From: Lewinellaceae bacterium
GTDB lineage: Bacteria; Bacteroidota; Bacteroidia; Chitinophagales; Saprospiraceae
Direction: 5' to 3'
DNA: 64,000 bases
Assembly (NCBI GenBank): GCA_016711435.1
Contig: JADJSY010000023.1
Coordinates: 62,001 to 126,000, forward strand
In this document: piece after piece, positions 38,255 to 47,317 of the stretch
How the letters are laid out: the number at the start of each line of letters is the position of its first letter
Numbering within the stretch: the first letter of the stretch is position 1
Position numbers and translations under genes: made by a program
The notes under the pieces: model-generated
Told to the model about the DNA's origin: nothing
Seen by the model: only the letters and a program-made list of their open reading frames with translations
Databases searched by the model: none

Positions 38255-40276
38255 TCAATCTTCTTTTAATATCATCGCCGAAATCCCCCCCAGTTCCACA
38301 AACGGTCGCATCACAACCCGTATACCTTGTTCGTCGATCTCATCGCCTTCCATGACGACGCTCCACTTGCCTCTGGGGAGCTGAATTGTTTTGGTCTCCT
38401 TGTTGCCGTTAAAGATCACCACGATATTTTTCCAGCGATCGCCATTGGCATGATTGGATAGTTGGTAGGCTACCAGGTTCTTGTCTGAAACATCTAAAAA
38501 TTTCAGGTGGGTTCGGATGAGTTCGGCGCTGGGCATTCTGAATGCCGGATGTGCTTTCCGCAGGCGAATCAGTCGGGAGAAATAGTTGTGTACGGAGACA
38601 TATTGCGTTTTGCGGTTCCAGTCGATCCGGTTGATTGAATCGGGTGACTGGAAGGAGTTTTCCACCCCTTGTTTGCTGCGCAACAATTCCACCCCGGCAT
38701 GCAGGAAAGGCACACCTTGTGAAATAAGTACCATTGCTCCGGCCAGTTTGTGCATCCGGATGCGCTCGGCTTCATTAGCATCCTGGCAGGAAATGGCCAG
38801 CCGGTCCCACAGGGTGTGGTTGTCGTGACAATCCACATAAGTGATCGTCTGGAACGGTTCTTTGGCCCAGGGCGCTTTGGAATAATTGACTTTGCGGTAA
38901 TCTACCTGCGGATGCATAGTGGATGCGACGATACCGAATTTAATACTTTCTTCCTCATCGGGTCTGCCGCTGACGAATCCTCTTTCTTCGTGTTTGAACA
39001 CCGAACCTTTCAGCGCATCGCGAAAATCGTCGCTGAACGCCGCTATGCGGTCGAGCCGGTGCGTATTGGCCTTCAGGGCGCGCAGGGAATCGGGTAGCGG
39101 ACTACCGCCTGCTGTCCAGCCTTCTCCGTAAATAAAAATAGTCGGGTCGATGGCGTGCAAATCGGCGCTGATGAGGTTCATGGTTTCAATGTCGTGAATA
39201 CCCATCAGATCGACCCGGAACCCGTCGATATGGTATTCCTGCACCCAGTACCGGAGCGATTCGATCATGTATTTCCGCATCATGGCGCGTTCGGACGCCG
39301 TTTCATTGCCGCAGGCCGAAGCGTCGGAGTATTTGCCGTCGGCGTTTTGCCGGTAATAATATCCAGGCACGACGCGGTTAAAAACAGATTCGGTCGTAGA
39401 GCCGGTATGGTTGTACACCACATCCATAATGACGCGGATACCGTTGTTGTGCAGCGCCTGAATCGCTTGTTTGAATTCGCGGATCCGCACCGCTCCATCG
39501 GCGGCATCGGTGGCGTAACTGCCCTCCGGAACGTTGTAGTTTTCGGGATCGTAGCCCCAGTTGTATTGCGGCGTTTGCGCCGGCAGGCTTTCATCCACCG
39601 AAGTGTGGCGATAGTCGAATACCGGAAGCAAGTGCAGGTGGGTGACGCCCAGTTCCTTGAGGTGGTCGACTCCGGTGCTTTGATCCCCCGCATTTGTCGT
39701 GCCCATTTCGGTCAATCCGAGGTATTTGCCGCTGTGCCGGATACCGGAACTGAGGTGGGACGAAAGGTCGCGTACATGTAATTCATACAATATTATATCT
39801 GTAAACGCCGCTTGTGGAGGTCGTTTATCCGCTGCCCAACCGGCGGGATTGGTGCTGGAAAGATCAAGAATCATACCTCGGCGCCCATTTACGCCAACCG
39901 CTTTGGCATAAGGGTCGGGGGTTTCAGCCAGCCACTGCCCGCCGATCCGAACCTGTACGGTGTAATATTTTCCCTGCATATCGCCTTTGAGGGAAATGCT
40001 CCACACACCCTGTTTGCCTTTTTTCAAGGGCAGGGTTTGCAGCGGACTACCGCCCGAACCACGTTCGTACAGGTGCATCTGCACCGCTTCGGCCGGGGGC
40101 GACCAAAGTTTAAAAACGGCAGCGGAAGGAGACCAGTTCATTCCGAGGTCTTTACCCGTATAAACCGGATATTGATCATAAGTTAAAGGAGCCGAAAGGC
40201 CGGATTTGGCCCCGCGACAGGCTGTCCAAAGCAGAACAAGCACAAACAGAATACTAAAAATACAGATCGTGCGCAT
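38255..40276 (-). CDS. pulA: Type I pullulanase, lipoprotein
   Basis: Start chosen at ATG 40276 (MRTICIFSILF), giving a lipobox LLWTAC with Cys near residue 21. 673 residues: a CBM48-type domain (FKLWSPPAEAVQMHLYE, near residue 65), the pullulanase signature YNWGYDPENYNVPEGSYAT, then the GH13 barrel with VIMDVVYNHTG, nucleophile Asp in DGFRVDLMGIHD, acid/base Glu in FIYGEGWTAGG and DCHDNHTLWD. It would cut alpha-1,6 branches of starch or glycogen fragments, anchored in the envelope. A C-terminal beta domain completes it. Confidence 0.93.
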   Translation of the reverse strand: MRTICIFSILFVLVLLWTACRGAKSGLSAPLTYDQYPVYTGKDLGMNWSPSAAVFKLWSPPAEAVQMHLYERGSGGSPLQTLPLKKGKQGVWSISLKGDMQGKYYTVQVRIGGQWLAETPDPYAKAVGVNGRRGMILDLSSTNPAGWAADKRPPQAAFTDIILYELHVRDLSSHLSSGIRHSGKYLGLTEMGTTNAGDQSTGVDHLKELGVTHLHLLPVFDYRHTSVDESLPAQTPQYNWGYDPENYNVPEGSYATDAADGAVRIREFKQAIQALHNNGIRVIMDVVYNHTGSTTESVFNRVVPGYYYRQNADGKYSDASACGNETASERAMMRKYMIESLRYWVQEYHIDGFRVDLMGIHDIETMNLISADLHAIDPTIFIYGEGWTAGGSPLPDSLRALKANTHRLDRIAAFSDDFRDALKGSVFKHEERGFVSGRPDEEESIKFGIVASTMHPQVDYRKVNYSKAPWAKEPFQTITYVDCHDNHTLWDRLAISCQDANEAERIRMHKLAGAMVLISQGVPFLHAGVELLRSKQGVENSFQSPDSINRIDWNRKTQYVSVHNYFSRLIRLRKAHPAFRMPSAELIRTHLKFLDVSDKNLVAYQLSNHANGDRWKNIVVIFNGNKETKTIQLPRGKWSVVMEGDEIDEQGIRVVMRPFVELGGISAMILKED

Positions 40277-40318
40277 GGACAAAGATGGAATGTAAATGTG
40301 AATTACGGGAAGAAAGGA

Positions 40319-40406
40319 AGGGCAAAGAAGCAAAAAAGCAAAAGGCAAAGCAATGATAATCAACTGAGTTACATTGCCTTTGCCTTGTTGCCCTGCTATT
40401 TTGCCC
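40319..40406. repeat. GGCAAAG-word palindrome
   Basis: GGGCAAAGAAGCAAAAAAGC and GGCAAAGCAATG (40319-40354) pair imperfectly with CATTGCCTTTGCC and the TTTTGCCC end (40372-40406). The loop of about 17 bases includes AATCAACTGAGTT. It lies between the pullulanase start and the DUF3179 stop. Confidence 0.6.
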
Positions 40407-40407
40407 G

Positions 40408-41560
40408 CTAATACCGTTTCCCCATCGGGTGAAATATCTTCCAGCTGTGCCAGAACTCCTGGTAGGCATTTACCTTTTTCAGGTTGGCTTTTTTTGTCTC
40501 GCTGGAGTTGAGTGCCCTGCCTGCCAGGTCATATTTTGCAACATCTGTTATCAGCGTATCATTTTGCAGGATAAACATGGTTTTGGCATCAGGGCGTTCA
40601 AAAGCGGCAAAACTATGTCCGTCAGCCGCCAGCGCGAGCACGACCGGGGTTTGTCCGACGGTTTCATGGATGATTTGTTCTTTTACCAGTTTATTCCAGT
40701 CGAATGCGGTCGATTCATTGCCAATTTCAATGCCGACCACCCATGATTTTTCTTTCCAGGAGAGGCTGTCCGTGCGGGTCAGGTCGCTTTTGCCTTTTCC
40801 ACTTTCATAGTCTTTCATGCGCTCGTACGATTCGGCGAAGGCGGAATCGGGCTGCATGACCAGGCTTTGCGGGTACAGATGAAGCCATTGACCGAGCGTC
40901 ATTTGCCAGCTTGGTCATTTCGGGCAAAACGGCGCCGTTCAAGGGGCCTGCGATGGCCACGCCGTTTTCCTGCCGCCACCAGCTACTGGTGGAAGCATCT
41001 TCAAACATCGCATTGAAATGATCCATCCCGACGAGGCGAAACTGCTCGGGTTGGCCGTTTACTTCGGGTAAAAAAACGCGGCCGCTCCTGCAAACGTTGC
41101 AATACGTCACCATAACAGCGTGATTTCCAAGCATATCTCTTACCTGGTGGTGATAACCGATAAACTGAATCGGATAGGCCTTTGCCACGCCATTTTTTTC
41201 AATTCCAATCACCAGGCGGTTGGAATCCACCTTGTTTTCAGCGGCATTTTTCATCAACACAGCATTGGGCTGATAAAACATGTGATCTGCCGACATTTGA
41301 AAATTGAATACATATATCAGGGCCGCCAGCGCTGTCAGGGCAAGGGCAGGCAGCCATTTGTACCGAAATGTCGATTTAAAAAATGACCAGAAAAGCAGCA
41401 GCGCAAACACAGCGCGAAAAGCCAAACGCCAGTGATATAGAAAATAGGCAAACCCAATGCTTTCCATCCGCTGACTGCCGGGCATGGGCATGATGAAAAA
41501 AACATTGGCTATTTCAAAAATGGCCCAGGCGATCAGGGTGAGGTAGAATATTTTTTTCAT
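40408..41560 (-). pseudogene. DUF3179 membrane protein, frame-broken
   Basis: Minus strand. The first part, from MKKIFYLTLIAWAIFEIAN at 41560, has four membrane helices and then the DUF3179 start with YPIQFIGYHHQVRD, VTYCNVCRSGRVF and FNAMFEDASTSSWWRQ. The frame ends near 40902. The second part continues in another frame with QMTLGQWLHLYPQSLVM and SWVVGIEIGNESTAF to 40408. One extra base in the CC at 40906-40907 accounts for the break (KLQMTL restored). The repaired protein is about 383 residues. DUF3179 function is unknown; the Cys-x-x-Cys suggests metal or redox. Confidence 0.8.
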
Positions 41561-41569
41561 AAGACGTAC

Positions 41570-41588
41570 ATCCGAACCCTGTTCGGAT
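41570..41588. promoter_or_regulatory. Short perfect hairpin upstream of the DUF3179 gene
   Basis: ATCCGAAC (41570-41577) and GTTCGGAT (41581-41588) pair perfectly around CCT, nine bases before the minus-strand start codon. On the plus strand it is followed by ACTTTTTG. An operator or 5' leader hairpin is possible. Confidence 0.35.
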
Positions 41589-41793
41589 ACTTTTTGAACT
41601 TATATTATCAATACGCGAGGTTGTCTCATACGGATCAAAATCAGAAATAGTTTTAATATTGCGGTCTAGACTCCCGAAAGTTAAAAACTGTCAGAAGTGA
41701 GTAAGAACAAATTCTATCTTAAATTGACATTAAAACTGTTAGAGGCACCTTCACTTGTTGAACTTTTCGGCTCACCCCGGAAACAGGGTACTC

Positions 41794-42342
41794 CTACTTC
41801 GGCGGCACATACCCCACGGTTGCCATTCTTTCCCCCATCACATTCCAGGTATCGAGGTCTTCCGCAGGCGGCGTGATCGTGGCCAGACCATCCACATACC
41901 GGTTGAACATACAAAATGTCGCAGCAATCAGCACCGTATCGTGTATGTCGCGGTCAGTAGCGCCCTGTGCGTGGGCAAACGCCACATCATCGGCCGAGAC
42001 TTGCCGGGCGTCCGCCTGCACTTTTCCGGCAATGGTCAGGAGGGCCTTCATTTTTTCGGAAATGGGTGCTTGTTGGTAATCATTCAGCACAAAATCAACC
42101 GTTTGTGCATCGTCTTTGTATAAATACCGCGCTGCTGCCGCATGGCTCGACATACAAAAAGTACAAGCGTTTCGGTTGGAAACAAATGCGGCAATCAGTT
42201 CCCGCTCGGCTTCCGAAAGCGGCGAATCGCCGCCCCGGAGCAACACCTGCGCCCATTCGTACAAGTGTTTGCCTGTATCGGGGCGAAACATTACCAGGCT
42301 GCGAATACCGGGAACCTGCGCCGGGAGATCGATATGTGGCAT
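41794..42342 (-). CDS. AhpD-like peroxidase / carboxymuconolactone decarboxylase family protein
   Basis: A 182-residue, all-helical protein of the peroxidase-related CMD family. The redox motif is NACTFCMSSHAAAARYL, with Cys-x-x-Cys and the nearby His; the Glu of the proton relay lies in LSEAERELIAAFVSNRN. The closing helix contains DRDIHDTVLIAATFCMFNRYVDGL. AhpD-type proteins act as small thiol peroxidases. A paralogue with the same layout lies 146 bp upstream. Confidence 0.85.
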   Translation of the reverse strand: MPHIDLPAQVPGIRSLVMFRPDTGKHLYEWAQVLLRGGDSPLSEAERELIAAFVSNRNACTFCMSSHAAAARYLYKDDAQTVDFVLNDYQQAPISEKMKALLTIAGKVQADARQVSADDVAFAHAQGATDRDIHDTVLIAATFCMFNRYVDGLATITPPAEDLDTWNVMGERMATVGYVPPK

Positions 42343-42351
42343 ACCCTTTAT

Positions 42352-42428
42352 AGTTATCCGTTATTAGTTATCGGTTATTAGTATTGATAATCAAGCATTT
42401 GCAAGAAATTTTATTCAAACTGATTTTG
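42352..42428 (+). repeat. GTTATNN element with conserved tail
   Basis: Four GTTATNN units are followed by TTGATAATCAAGCATTTGCA and an end closing with CAAACTGATTTTG. It lies between the two AhpD-like genes, starting ten bases upstream of the first one's start codon. A separate run of CTCACTT-type words follows at 42467-42500. Confidence 0.8.
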
Positions 42429-42488
42429 CTTGATTGCTTATATCAAAAGCCAAGGGCAGCGCTTTCTCACGCTCTCGCCTCTCACTTC

Positions 42489-43040
42489 TCACTTCTCTTC
42501 ATACCCTTCCGGCCTTCTCCCATACCCGACGGCAATACGTTCGCCCAATTCCCGGAAATATACCGGATCCGCCGGAAAATCAGTTGCGAGTCCGTCCACG
42601 TATTTGTTGTAAAAACAAAAAAGGGCTGCGATCAAAACCGTATCATGAATTTCCAAATCTGTCGCGCCGGCGTTTTTAGCGCGTTCGATAGCCGAATCAG
42701 TGACATGCAGGCCGCTCTTTTGCGTCAGAGCGGCAATATGCAACAAGGCTTTCATTTTTTCGGAAACGGGTGCTGATTCATAGTCTTGCCTGACCAATTC
42801 GCAGGTATCGCTTTCGCCCAGCAAAAGATCGGTTACAGCGCTATGTGCAGCCGAGCAGAAACGGCACTCATTGCGATGCGAAACCAGGGAGGCAATCAAC
42901 TCGCGTTCGGCAAAAGTGAGGGAAGATTCACCCCGCAGTATAAGTTGCGTCAAGGCCCGGATCGGTTCGGCAGTATCCCGCCGATATTCGAGCAGGCCGG
43001 TAATACCGGGCAGATGAGCGGGCAAAGGAATGTGCGGCAT
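42489..43040 (-). CDS. AhpD-like peroxidase family protein, second paralogue
   Basis: A 183-residue paralogue of the neighbouring gene, with the same start (MPHIPLPAHLPGI) and the same motifs: FAERELIASLVSHRNECRFC, the Cys-x-x-Cys as CRFCSAAH, and EIHDTVLIAALFCFYNKYVDGL. The two copies clearly arose by duplication but have diverged widely outside the motifs. It begins 4 bp after yqgE ends, so those two are co-transcribed. The last residues are encoded inside CTTCTCAC-type words. Confidence 0.85.
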   Translation of the reverse strand: MPHIPLPAHLPGITGLLEYRRDTAEPIRALTQLILRGESSLTFAERELIASLVSHRNECRFCSAAHSAVTDLLLGESDTCELVRQDYESAPVSEKMKALLHIAALTQKSGLHVTDSAIERAKNAGATDLEIHDTVLIAALFCFYNKYVDGLATDFPADPVYFRELGERIAVGYGRRPEGYEEK

Positions 43041-43044
43041 ATCT

Positions 43045-43605
43045 TCAATTCCAGCTGATATGCTCCGGCATATCCGAAATGATTTCGTAAATATCGCCTT
43101 TGTTGTACATCACGCGGCTCCAGAGTTGGCCGGGTTGCAGTTTGAACAGATAATTGGCATCCATCGGAGCGGTCATCCAGGAGCCGATTTCCATTTCTTC
43201 CATCAACTGGCCGGAAGACCAGCCGGAATAGCCGACAAAAAAACGGATATTCTCAGGTTTGATGAGTTCGGATGCAATCAAAAATTTCAGTTTATCAAAA
43301 TCGCCGCCCCACCACACGCCATTGGCTACCTGTACGCTTTCTTCCAATAAATCGCCCACGTTGTGAATGTAGTGGAGCGTATCTGTTTGTACCGGGCCGC
43401 CGTAAAACACCTCACTGTCAAAAGTGGGAAATTCAGCCATCAGGTCATTCACCTTCATATCGATGCTCTTGTTAAGGATGAATCCAACGCTGCCTTGTTG
43501 GTGGTGTTCACACAGCAGAATCACCGCTCTGTGAAAATAAGGATCGAGCATAAAAGGATCAGCCAGCAAGACTTGTCCACTTTTCACCAGAGATTGTGTA
43601 GCCAT
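43045..43605 (-). CDS. YqgE/AlgH family protein
   Basis: A 186-residue member of the YqgE/AlgH family: GQVLLADPFMLDPYFHRAV near residue 10, LLCEHHQQGSVGFILNKS, VFYGGPVQTDTLHYIH and RFFVGYSGWSSGQLMEEM. The family is widespread and structurally known, but its biochemical role is unsettled; in Pseudomonas the homologue was linked to alginate regulation. It heads a likely two-gene unit with the AhpD-like paralogue. Confidence 0.9.
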   Translation of the reverse strand: MATQSLVKSGQVLLADPFMLDPYFHRAVILLCEHHQQGSVGFILNKSIDMKVNDLMAEFPTFDSEVFYGGPVQTDTLHYIHNVGDLLEESVQVANGVWWGGDFDKLKFLIASELIKPENIRFFVGYSGWSSGQLMEEMEIGSWMTAPMDANYLFKLQPGQLWSRVMYNKGDIYEIISDMPEHISWN

Positions 43606-43680
43606 ATATCGTACCTGTTTGTGTCGGTACGAAAGTAAAGGTTGGTTTTGGAGTCTCCAAATTTTTTTATCTGAACGGGG

Positions 43681-43790
43681 GATTTTGGTGTTTGGTGTTT
43701 CGTGTTTGGGGCGCTTCGCCCAATCTACTCACAGTAGCCAAAGGCAATGCGCCCCAAACACAAAACACCAAACACGAAAAACCAAAATCA
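43681..43790. repeat. GTTTGGT-word palindrome reaching into fabD
   Basis: The left arm (43681-43714) is a run of GTTTGGT heptamers plus GGGGCGC. The right arm (43749-43790) is the reverse with one extra AAACACA unit, ending on the fabD stop codon. An inner GCGCTTCGCC module is shared with 59506-59516. Confidence 0.82.
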
Positions 43791-44672
43791 CAGCGCTTCC
43801 GTCAGCGCATCCTTATTAATCTTCCGGATCAACCCGCGCAGCACAGCGCCCGTACCCACTTCCACGAAGGTAGTTATGCCGCCAGCGATCATATTTTCAA
43901 TAGTCTGCGTCCAGCGGACAGGCGCAGTGAGTTGCGATACCAGGTTTTTGCGAATCTCATCCGGCGAAGTCACCGGCAAAGCATGCACATTTTGATATAC
44001 CGGGCACATCGGCACGTTAAAAGCCGTGGCAAGAATGGCCTGTGCCAGTTCATCCTGTGCGGGTTGCATCAGGGGAGAGTGGAAAGCGCCGCCGACCGGC
44101 AATACCAGGACGCGTTTGGCGCCTGCTTCGGTCAGTTTCGTTACCGCTATGTCGATACCTTTTCTGGAGCCGGAAATCACCAACTGGCCGGGAGAGTTGT
44201 AGTTGGCTGCTACAACTATTTCATTCTCAATACTTTTGCAAATCTCTTCCACCAGAGCATCTTCCATACCCAGCACGGCAGCCATAGTGCCTTCCGTCAG
44301 TTCGCAGGCTTTTTGCATGGCAAAAGCGCGTTGACTGACTAAGCGCAGGGCGTCTTCAAAAGAGAGTGCTCCTGCCGCGCACAACGCGGTGAACTCACCC
44401 AGTGAATGTCCCGCAGCAGCAGCCGGCTGGAAGGCCGAACCCGCTATTTTAGCCCGGACGATGCTGTCGAGAAACACCGCCGGTTGTGTCACTTTCGTCT
44501 GTGTGAGGTCTTCTTTTGTGCCGCCGAACATAATATCGGTGATGCGCCAGCCGAGTATTTCATTCGCCTGTTCAAACAGGTCCTTTGCGTGGGCATTGCT
44601 CTCGTACAATTCTTTGCCCATGCCTTCCGACTGGGAACCCTGTCCGGGAAAAACGTATGCTTTTTGATCCAT
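43788..44672 (-). CDS. fabD: Malonyl-CoA:ACP transacylase
   Basis: A 294-residue FabD: YVFPGQGSQSEGMGKEL at the start, catalytic Ser in AGHSLGEFTALCAAG near residue 92, VAANYNSPGQLVISG, catalytic His in VGGAFHSPLMQPA and VEVGTGAVLRGLIRKI near the end. It transfers malonyl groups to acyl carrier protein for fatty-acid synthesis. No other fab gene is adjacent. The start codon is followed upstream by a GTTATNN element and an unknown gene in the same direction. Confidence 0.96.
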   Translation of the reverse strand: MDQKAYVFPGQGSQSEGMGKELYESNAHAKDLFEQANEILGWRITDIMFGGTKEDLTQTKVTQPAVFLDSIVRAKIAGSAFQPAAAAGHSLGEFTALCAAGALSFEDALRLVSQRAFAMQKACELTEGTMAAVLGMEDALVEEICKSIENEIVVAANYNSPGQLVISGSRKGIDIAVTKLTEAGAKRVLVLPVGGAFHSPLMQPAQDELAQAILATAFNVPMCPVYQNVHALPVTSPDEIRKNLVSQLTAPVRWTQTIENMIAGGITTFVEVGTGAVLRGLIRKINKDALTEAL

Positions 44673-44685
44673 TGGATTGATAAAT

Positions 44686-44728
44686 AGTTATCCGTTATTA
44701 GTTATTGGTTATCCGTGTTGATACTCAC
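44686..44728 (+). repeat. GTTATNN heptamer element upstream of fabD
   Basis: Four GTTATNN units followed by GTGTTGATACTCAC, a shortened form of the usual tail. It fills the gap between fabD and the unknown gene upstream of it. Confidence 0.72.
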
Positions 44729-45153
44729 AAAAATATGCTTTTCAGCGCCGTCCAAAGCAGTCCCTTTTTCGTCTTATCCGGCGCAAGCACCGAAAGCGCG
44801 TCGGCAAACAACCAGGTGGCACCGTAGAAAACAACAGGTTGAAAAACAGGGGCCTCTATGTGCAGGCCGAGTTGTTGGGGTGGTATGCCGAAAACCAAAA
44901 CCTTTTCAGCGGGTTTTATACGCAGTGTGGCGGCCATATCGACAGGTTCTCCAAGAGGTATTTCGGCAAAAAGGGTATCGCGTTCCAAATCGAGTTGGGC
45001 TGCGGCCAGCACTTTTTTCAGAAAATCCAGGTTTTCGGCCTGTGCAGGTTCCGCTGCGGCCAGTATCCAGATGCCCTTTGCAAAACGGCCCTGCGCAATT
45101 TCATTGGGCAAAAGCGCGGGCGCAACAAAAATCAATTCTTTCGGAGTAAACAT
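44725..45153 (-). CDS. Protein of unknown function upstream of fabD
   Basis: A 142-residue protein with a compact alpha/beta look: ELIFVAPALLPNEIAQGRF, NLDFLKKVLAAAQLDLE, KVLVFGIPPQQLGLHIEAP and LLWTALKSIFL at the C-terminus. No signal peptide or membrane helix. No family was recognised with confidence. It probably shares a transcript with fabD, 52 bp downstream. Confidence 0.65.
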   Translation of the reverse strand: MFTPKELIFVAPALLPNEIAQGRFAKGIWILAAAEPAQAENLDFLKKVLAAAQLDLERDTLFAEIPLGEPVDMAATLRIKPAEKVLVFGIPPQQLGLHIEAPVFQPVVFYGATWLFADALSVLAPDKTKKGLLWTALKSIFL

Positions 45154-45318
45154 TTTTTAAATTTTGTGCTGAAAAGCCGATGGGGTATTGAAAACCGATA
45201 ATTGTCGAAAAAAAATATTTTTAGTAAACAAAACCAAATTTTATAAACAATAATTTTGTCAATACGCCATTAGTTTATTTAAATTTGGAATAATATTTTT
45301 TTTTCTGGCAAAGATACT

Positions 45319-45326
45319 TAACTTTG
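45319..45326 (+). promoter_or_regulatory. -7 box of the ilvE promoter
   Basis: TAACTTTG matches TANNTTTG and lies 45 bases upstream of the ilvE start codon, preceded by a long AT-rich region with T runs. No exact TTTG sits at the standard -33 distance. Confidence 0.5.
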
Positions 45327-45371
45327 CATCGTTAATTAAGGTTTTCACCACTGTCAAATTCCCTCTCTATT

Positions 45372-46487
45372 ATGGCCGTAAAGTATCCTGTTACTGTCAC
45401 TCCAACAACCAAGTCCAGGCTGTCCCAGGTTGATTTTTCCAATCTCCCCTTTGGCAAGGTCATTTCCGATCATATGTTTGTAATTGATTATGATGGCAAA
45501 AACTGGGTGGATGCGCGGATCGAAGCTTTTCAAAATATGGAGATCTCTCCAGCCAACCTGGCGCTGCACTACGGCCAGAGTATTTTTGAAGGAATGAAAG
45601 CCAGCAAACTCAACGGAGAACCGATGCTCTTTCGGCCCGAAATGAATGCCCATCGCCTGAATGCTTCTGCCGAACGGATGTGTATGCCGCCCCTCCCGGA
45701 AGACCTTTTTCTACAAGCCGTTAAAATGCTGGTGGAATTAGATAGTGAATGGATTCCTGAAAAAGAGGATCACTCGTTATATATACGTCCACTCATGTTT
45801 GCTACCGACGACTACTTCGGGGTGCATGCCTCTGAAAAATACAGATTCCTCATATTTACCGGCCCTGTAGGCCCTTATTATCCAAAACCCGTTAAACTGT
45901 GGGTCGAGGAGGTTTACACGCGCGCTGCACAAGGTGGTTCGGGTGAAGCCAAATGCGCCGGCAACTACGGGGCCTCCCTTCTGCCTGCCATGCGGGCCAA
46001 ACAAGCCGGCTACGACCAGGTCATGTGGATGGATGCTGTAGAGAAAAAATACGTACAGGAAGTGGGTGTCATGAACCTCTTTTTTGTAATCGACGGCAAA
46101 GTGATTACCCCGGCCACTACAGGTACAATTCTGCGCGGTATCACCCGTGAAAGTTTGATAACCTTGCTCAAAGAGTGGGGTTACAACGTGGAAGACCGCC
46201 TTCTGAGTATTACTGAAATTGCAGATGCTTATTGGCGCGGCACACTTCAGGAATGTTTCGGCGCAGGCACAGCCGCTGTGGTCAGCAATGTCAGCGACAT
46301 CACCTGGCGCGACCGGAAAATGGAACTTCCACCGATTGATGACGCACACCGCCCCGTGGCTGCCCGCTTGAAAAAACACATCAACCGCCTGCGTATGGGT
46401 CTGGAACCGGATACACACGGCTGGATGCAGAGTTGTGTTGATTCGGGCGTGCTGGAATTGGTGGGAGAAGAAGTGGGTGCGCTGTAA
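45372..46487 (+). CDS. ilvE: Branched-chain amino acid aminotransferase
   Basis: A 371-residue class IV PLP aminotransferase of the long (eukaryote-like, BCAT) form common in Bacteroidota. Features: LALHYGQSIFEGMKAS, FRPEMNAHRLNASAERM, the PLP Lys in EAKCAGNYGAS, VGVMNLFFVIDGKVITP, GTILRGITRESL and CFGAGTAAVVSNVSDI. It interconverts Leu, Ile and Val with their 2-keto acids using 2-oxoglutarate/glutamate. It stands alone with its own promoter and a hairpin after the stop. Confidence 0.96.
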   Translation: MAVKYPVTVTPTTKSRLSQVDFSNLPFGKVISDHMFVIDYDGKNWVDARIEAFQNMEISPANLALHYGQSIFEGMKASKLNGEPMLFRPEMNAHRLNASAERMCMPPLPEDLFLQAVKMLVELDSEWIPEKEDHSLYIRPLMFATDDYFGVHASEKYRFLIFTGPVGPYYPKPVKLWVEEVYTRAAQGGSGEAKCAGNYGASLLPAMRAKQAGYDQVMWMDAVEKKYVQEVGVMNLFFVIDGKVITPATTGTILRGITRESLITLLKEWGYNVEDRLLSITEIADAYWRGTLQECFGAGTAAVVSNVSDITWRDRKMELPPIDDAHRPVAARLKKHINRLRMGLEPDTHGWMQSCVDSGVLELVGEEVGAL

Positions 46488-46503
46488 GTAACCGGATTTA
46501 TAA

Positions 46504-46540
46504 AAATGCCGCTGTACGACGATGTTGTGCAGCGGCATTT
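46504..46540 (+). terminator. Hairpin after ilvE
   Basis: AAATGCCGCTG (46504-46514) pairs perfectly with CAGCGGCATTT (46530-46540), 16 bp after the ilvE stop. The T-rich GCTGTTTTCT follows after a few bases, so termination is likely but not classical. Confidence 0.55.
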
Positions 46541-46587
46541 GGTGCTGTTTTCTAAACATTAGAAATAAGGGTAAAAAGTATAATAAT

Positions 46588-47061
46588 TTACTCTCCTGCA
46601 AGTCGTACCACTTCATCATACAGGGTTGCATGAATAAAAAAGTCGGCTTCAACCAACAGACGATCCATGAGTGGCCTAACAAGAGGAATCAATTTTTCCT
46701 GCTTCGCTCTTAGCAGGACTCCCAGCACTCCACTGGTTTAAGCGGGGCTATTTGCCGCCCTTTCTTTATCTATTAGGATTCGGTCTGCTCCAATTTCTAC
46801 TGCTAATGCAATGGATTCTGCTTCGCCGGGATCTAAATCGAGCATCAACTGGCGTAAAAGCGGGCTTGGAGTGCATATCTTGACAGATACCCAAACGGCT
46901 GATTGAATTTCGGCTGCACCCGGTTCGCCGGCACCTTCAATAACTATTTCATTAAAAACAGCAGGAGGGATAATGATTTGATCATAAATTTTGGGGATCA
47001 GCCACAGGTGATCAATCACAGCCAGGTTGATAAGTGGTGATGTATCACTGACTACCATCAC
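46588..47061 (-). pseudogene. DUF3368 PIN-domain toxin, decayed
   Basis: Minus strand. The frame starts MMVVSDTSPLINLAVIDHL, with the PIN acidic residue in SDTSPL and others in LDPGEAESIALAVEIGADRILIDKE, then hits a stop after 107 residues. The rest of the family sequence is still present after the stop: TSGVLGVLLRAKQEKLIPLV, then VRPLMDRL and LYDEVVRLAGE, ending at 46588. Between them, another frame reads RQIAPLKPV, as expected for the family but a few residues short. A small deletion with frame disturbance near 46735-46755 explains this. It follows an intact UPF0175 gene by 2 bp. Confidence 0.8.
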
Positions 47062-47063
47062 CT

Positions 47064-47297
47064 TTACATATTTTGAACATCAACCTGTATATCCTCGATG
47101 GAATAGTGCAGATGTACCCCTCTTTCCTTTAATTTTTTCTGGAACTGAAGTCGTGTTCTACCACATAGCCGGGCGGCTTGGGCAAGTGTCAAACGCTCCC
47201 GTTCATAGAGCCACACAGCAAAATCAACCTTTACATCCTCGGGGCTTGTATAGGCTGGCACTTGTTGCAAAACGGCATCAGATATTTCGATGATCAT
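47064..47297 (-). CDS. UPF0175 family antitoxin
   Basis: A 77-residue protein of the UPF0175 family: VDFAVWLYERERLTLAQAAR followed by LCGRTRLQFQKKLKERGVHLHY, a small helix-turn-helix-like DNA-binding unit. In Bacteroidota and cyanobacteria it is regularly paired with a DUF3368 PIN nuclease, as here. It is intact although the toxin is broken. It likely represses its own promoter through the palindrome CTTTGCAAAG just upstream. Confidence 0.85.
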   Translation of the reverse strand: MIIEISDAVLQQVPAYTSPEDVKVDFAVWLYERERLTLAQAARLCGRTRLQFQKKLKERGVHLHYSIEDIQVDVQNM

Positions 47298-47317
47298 AGT
47301 TTGCTTTTTTTAGTATT

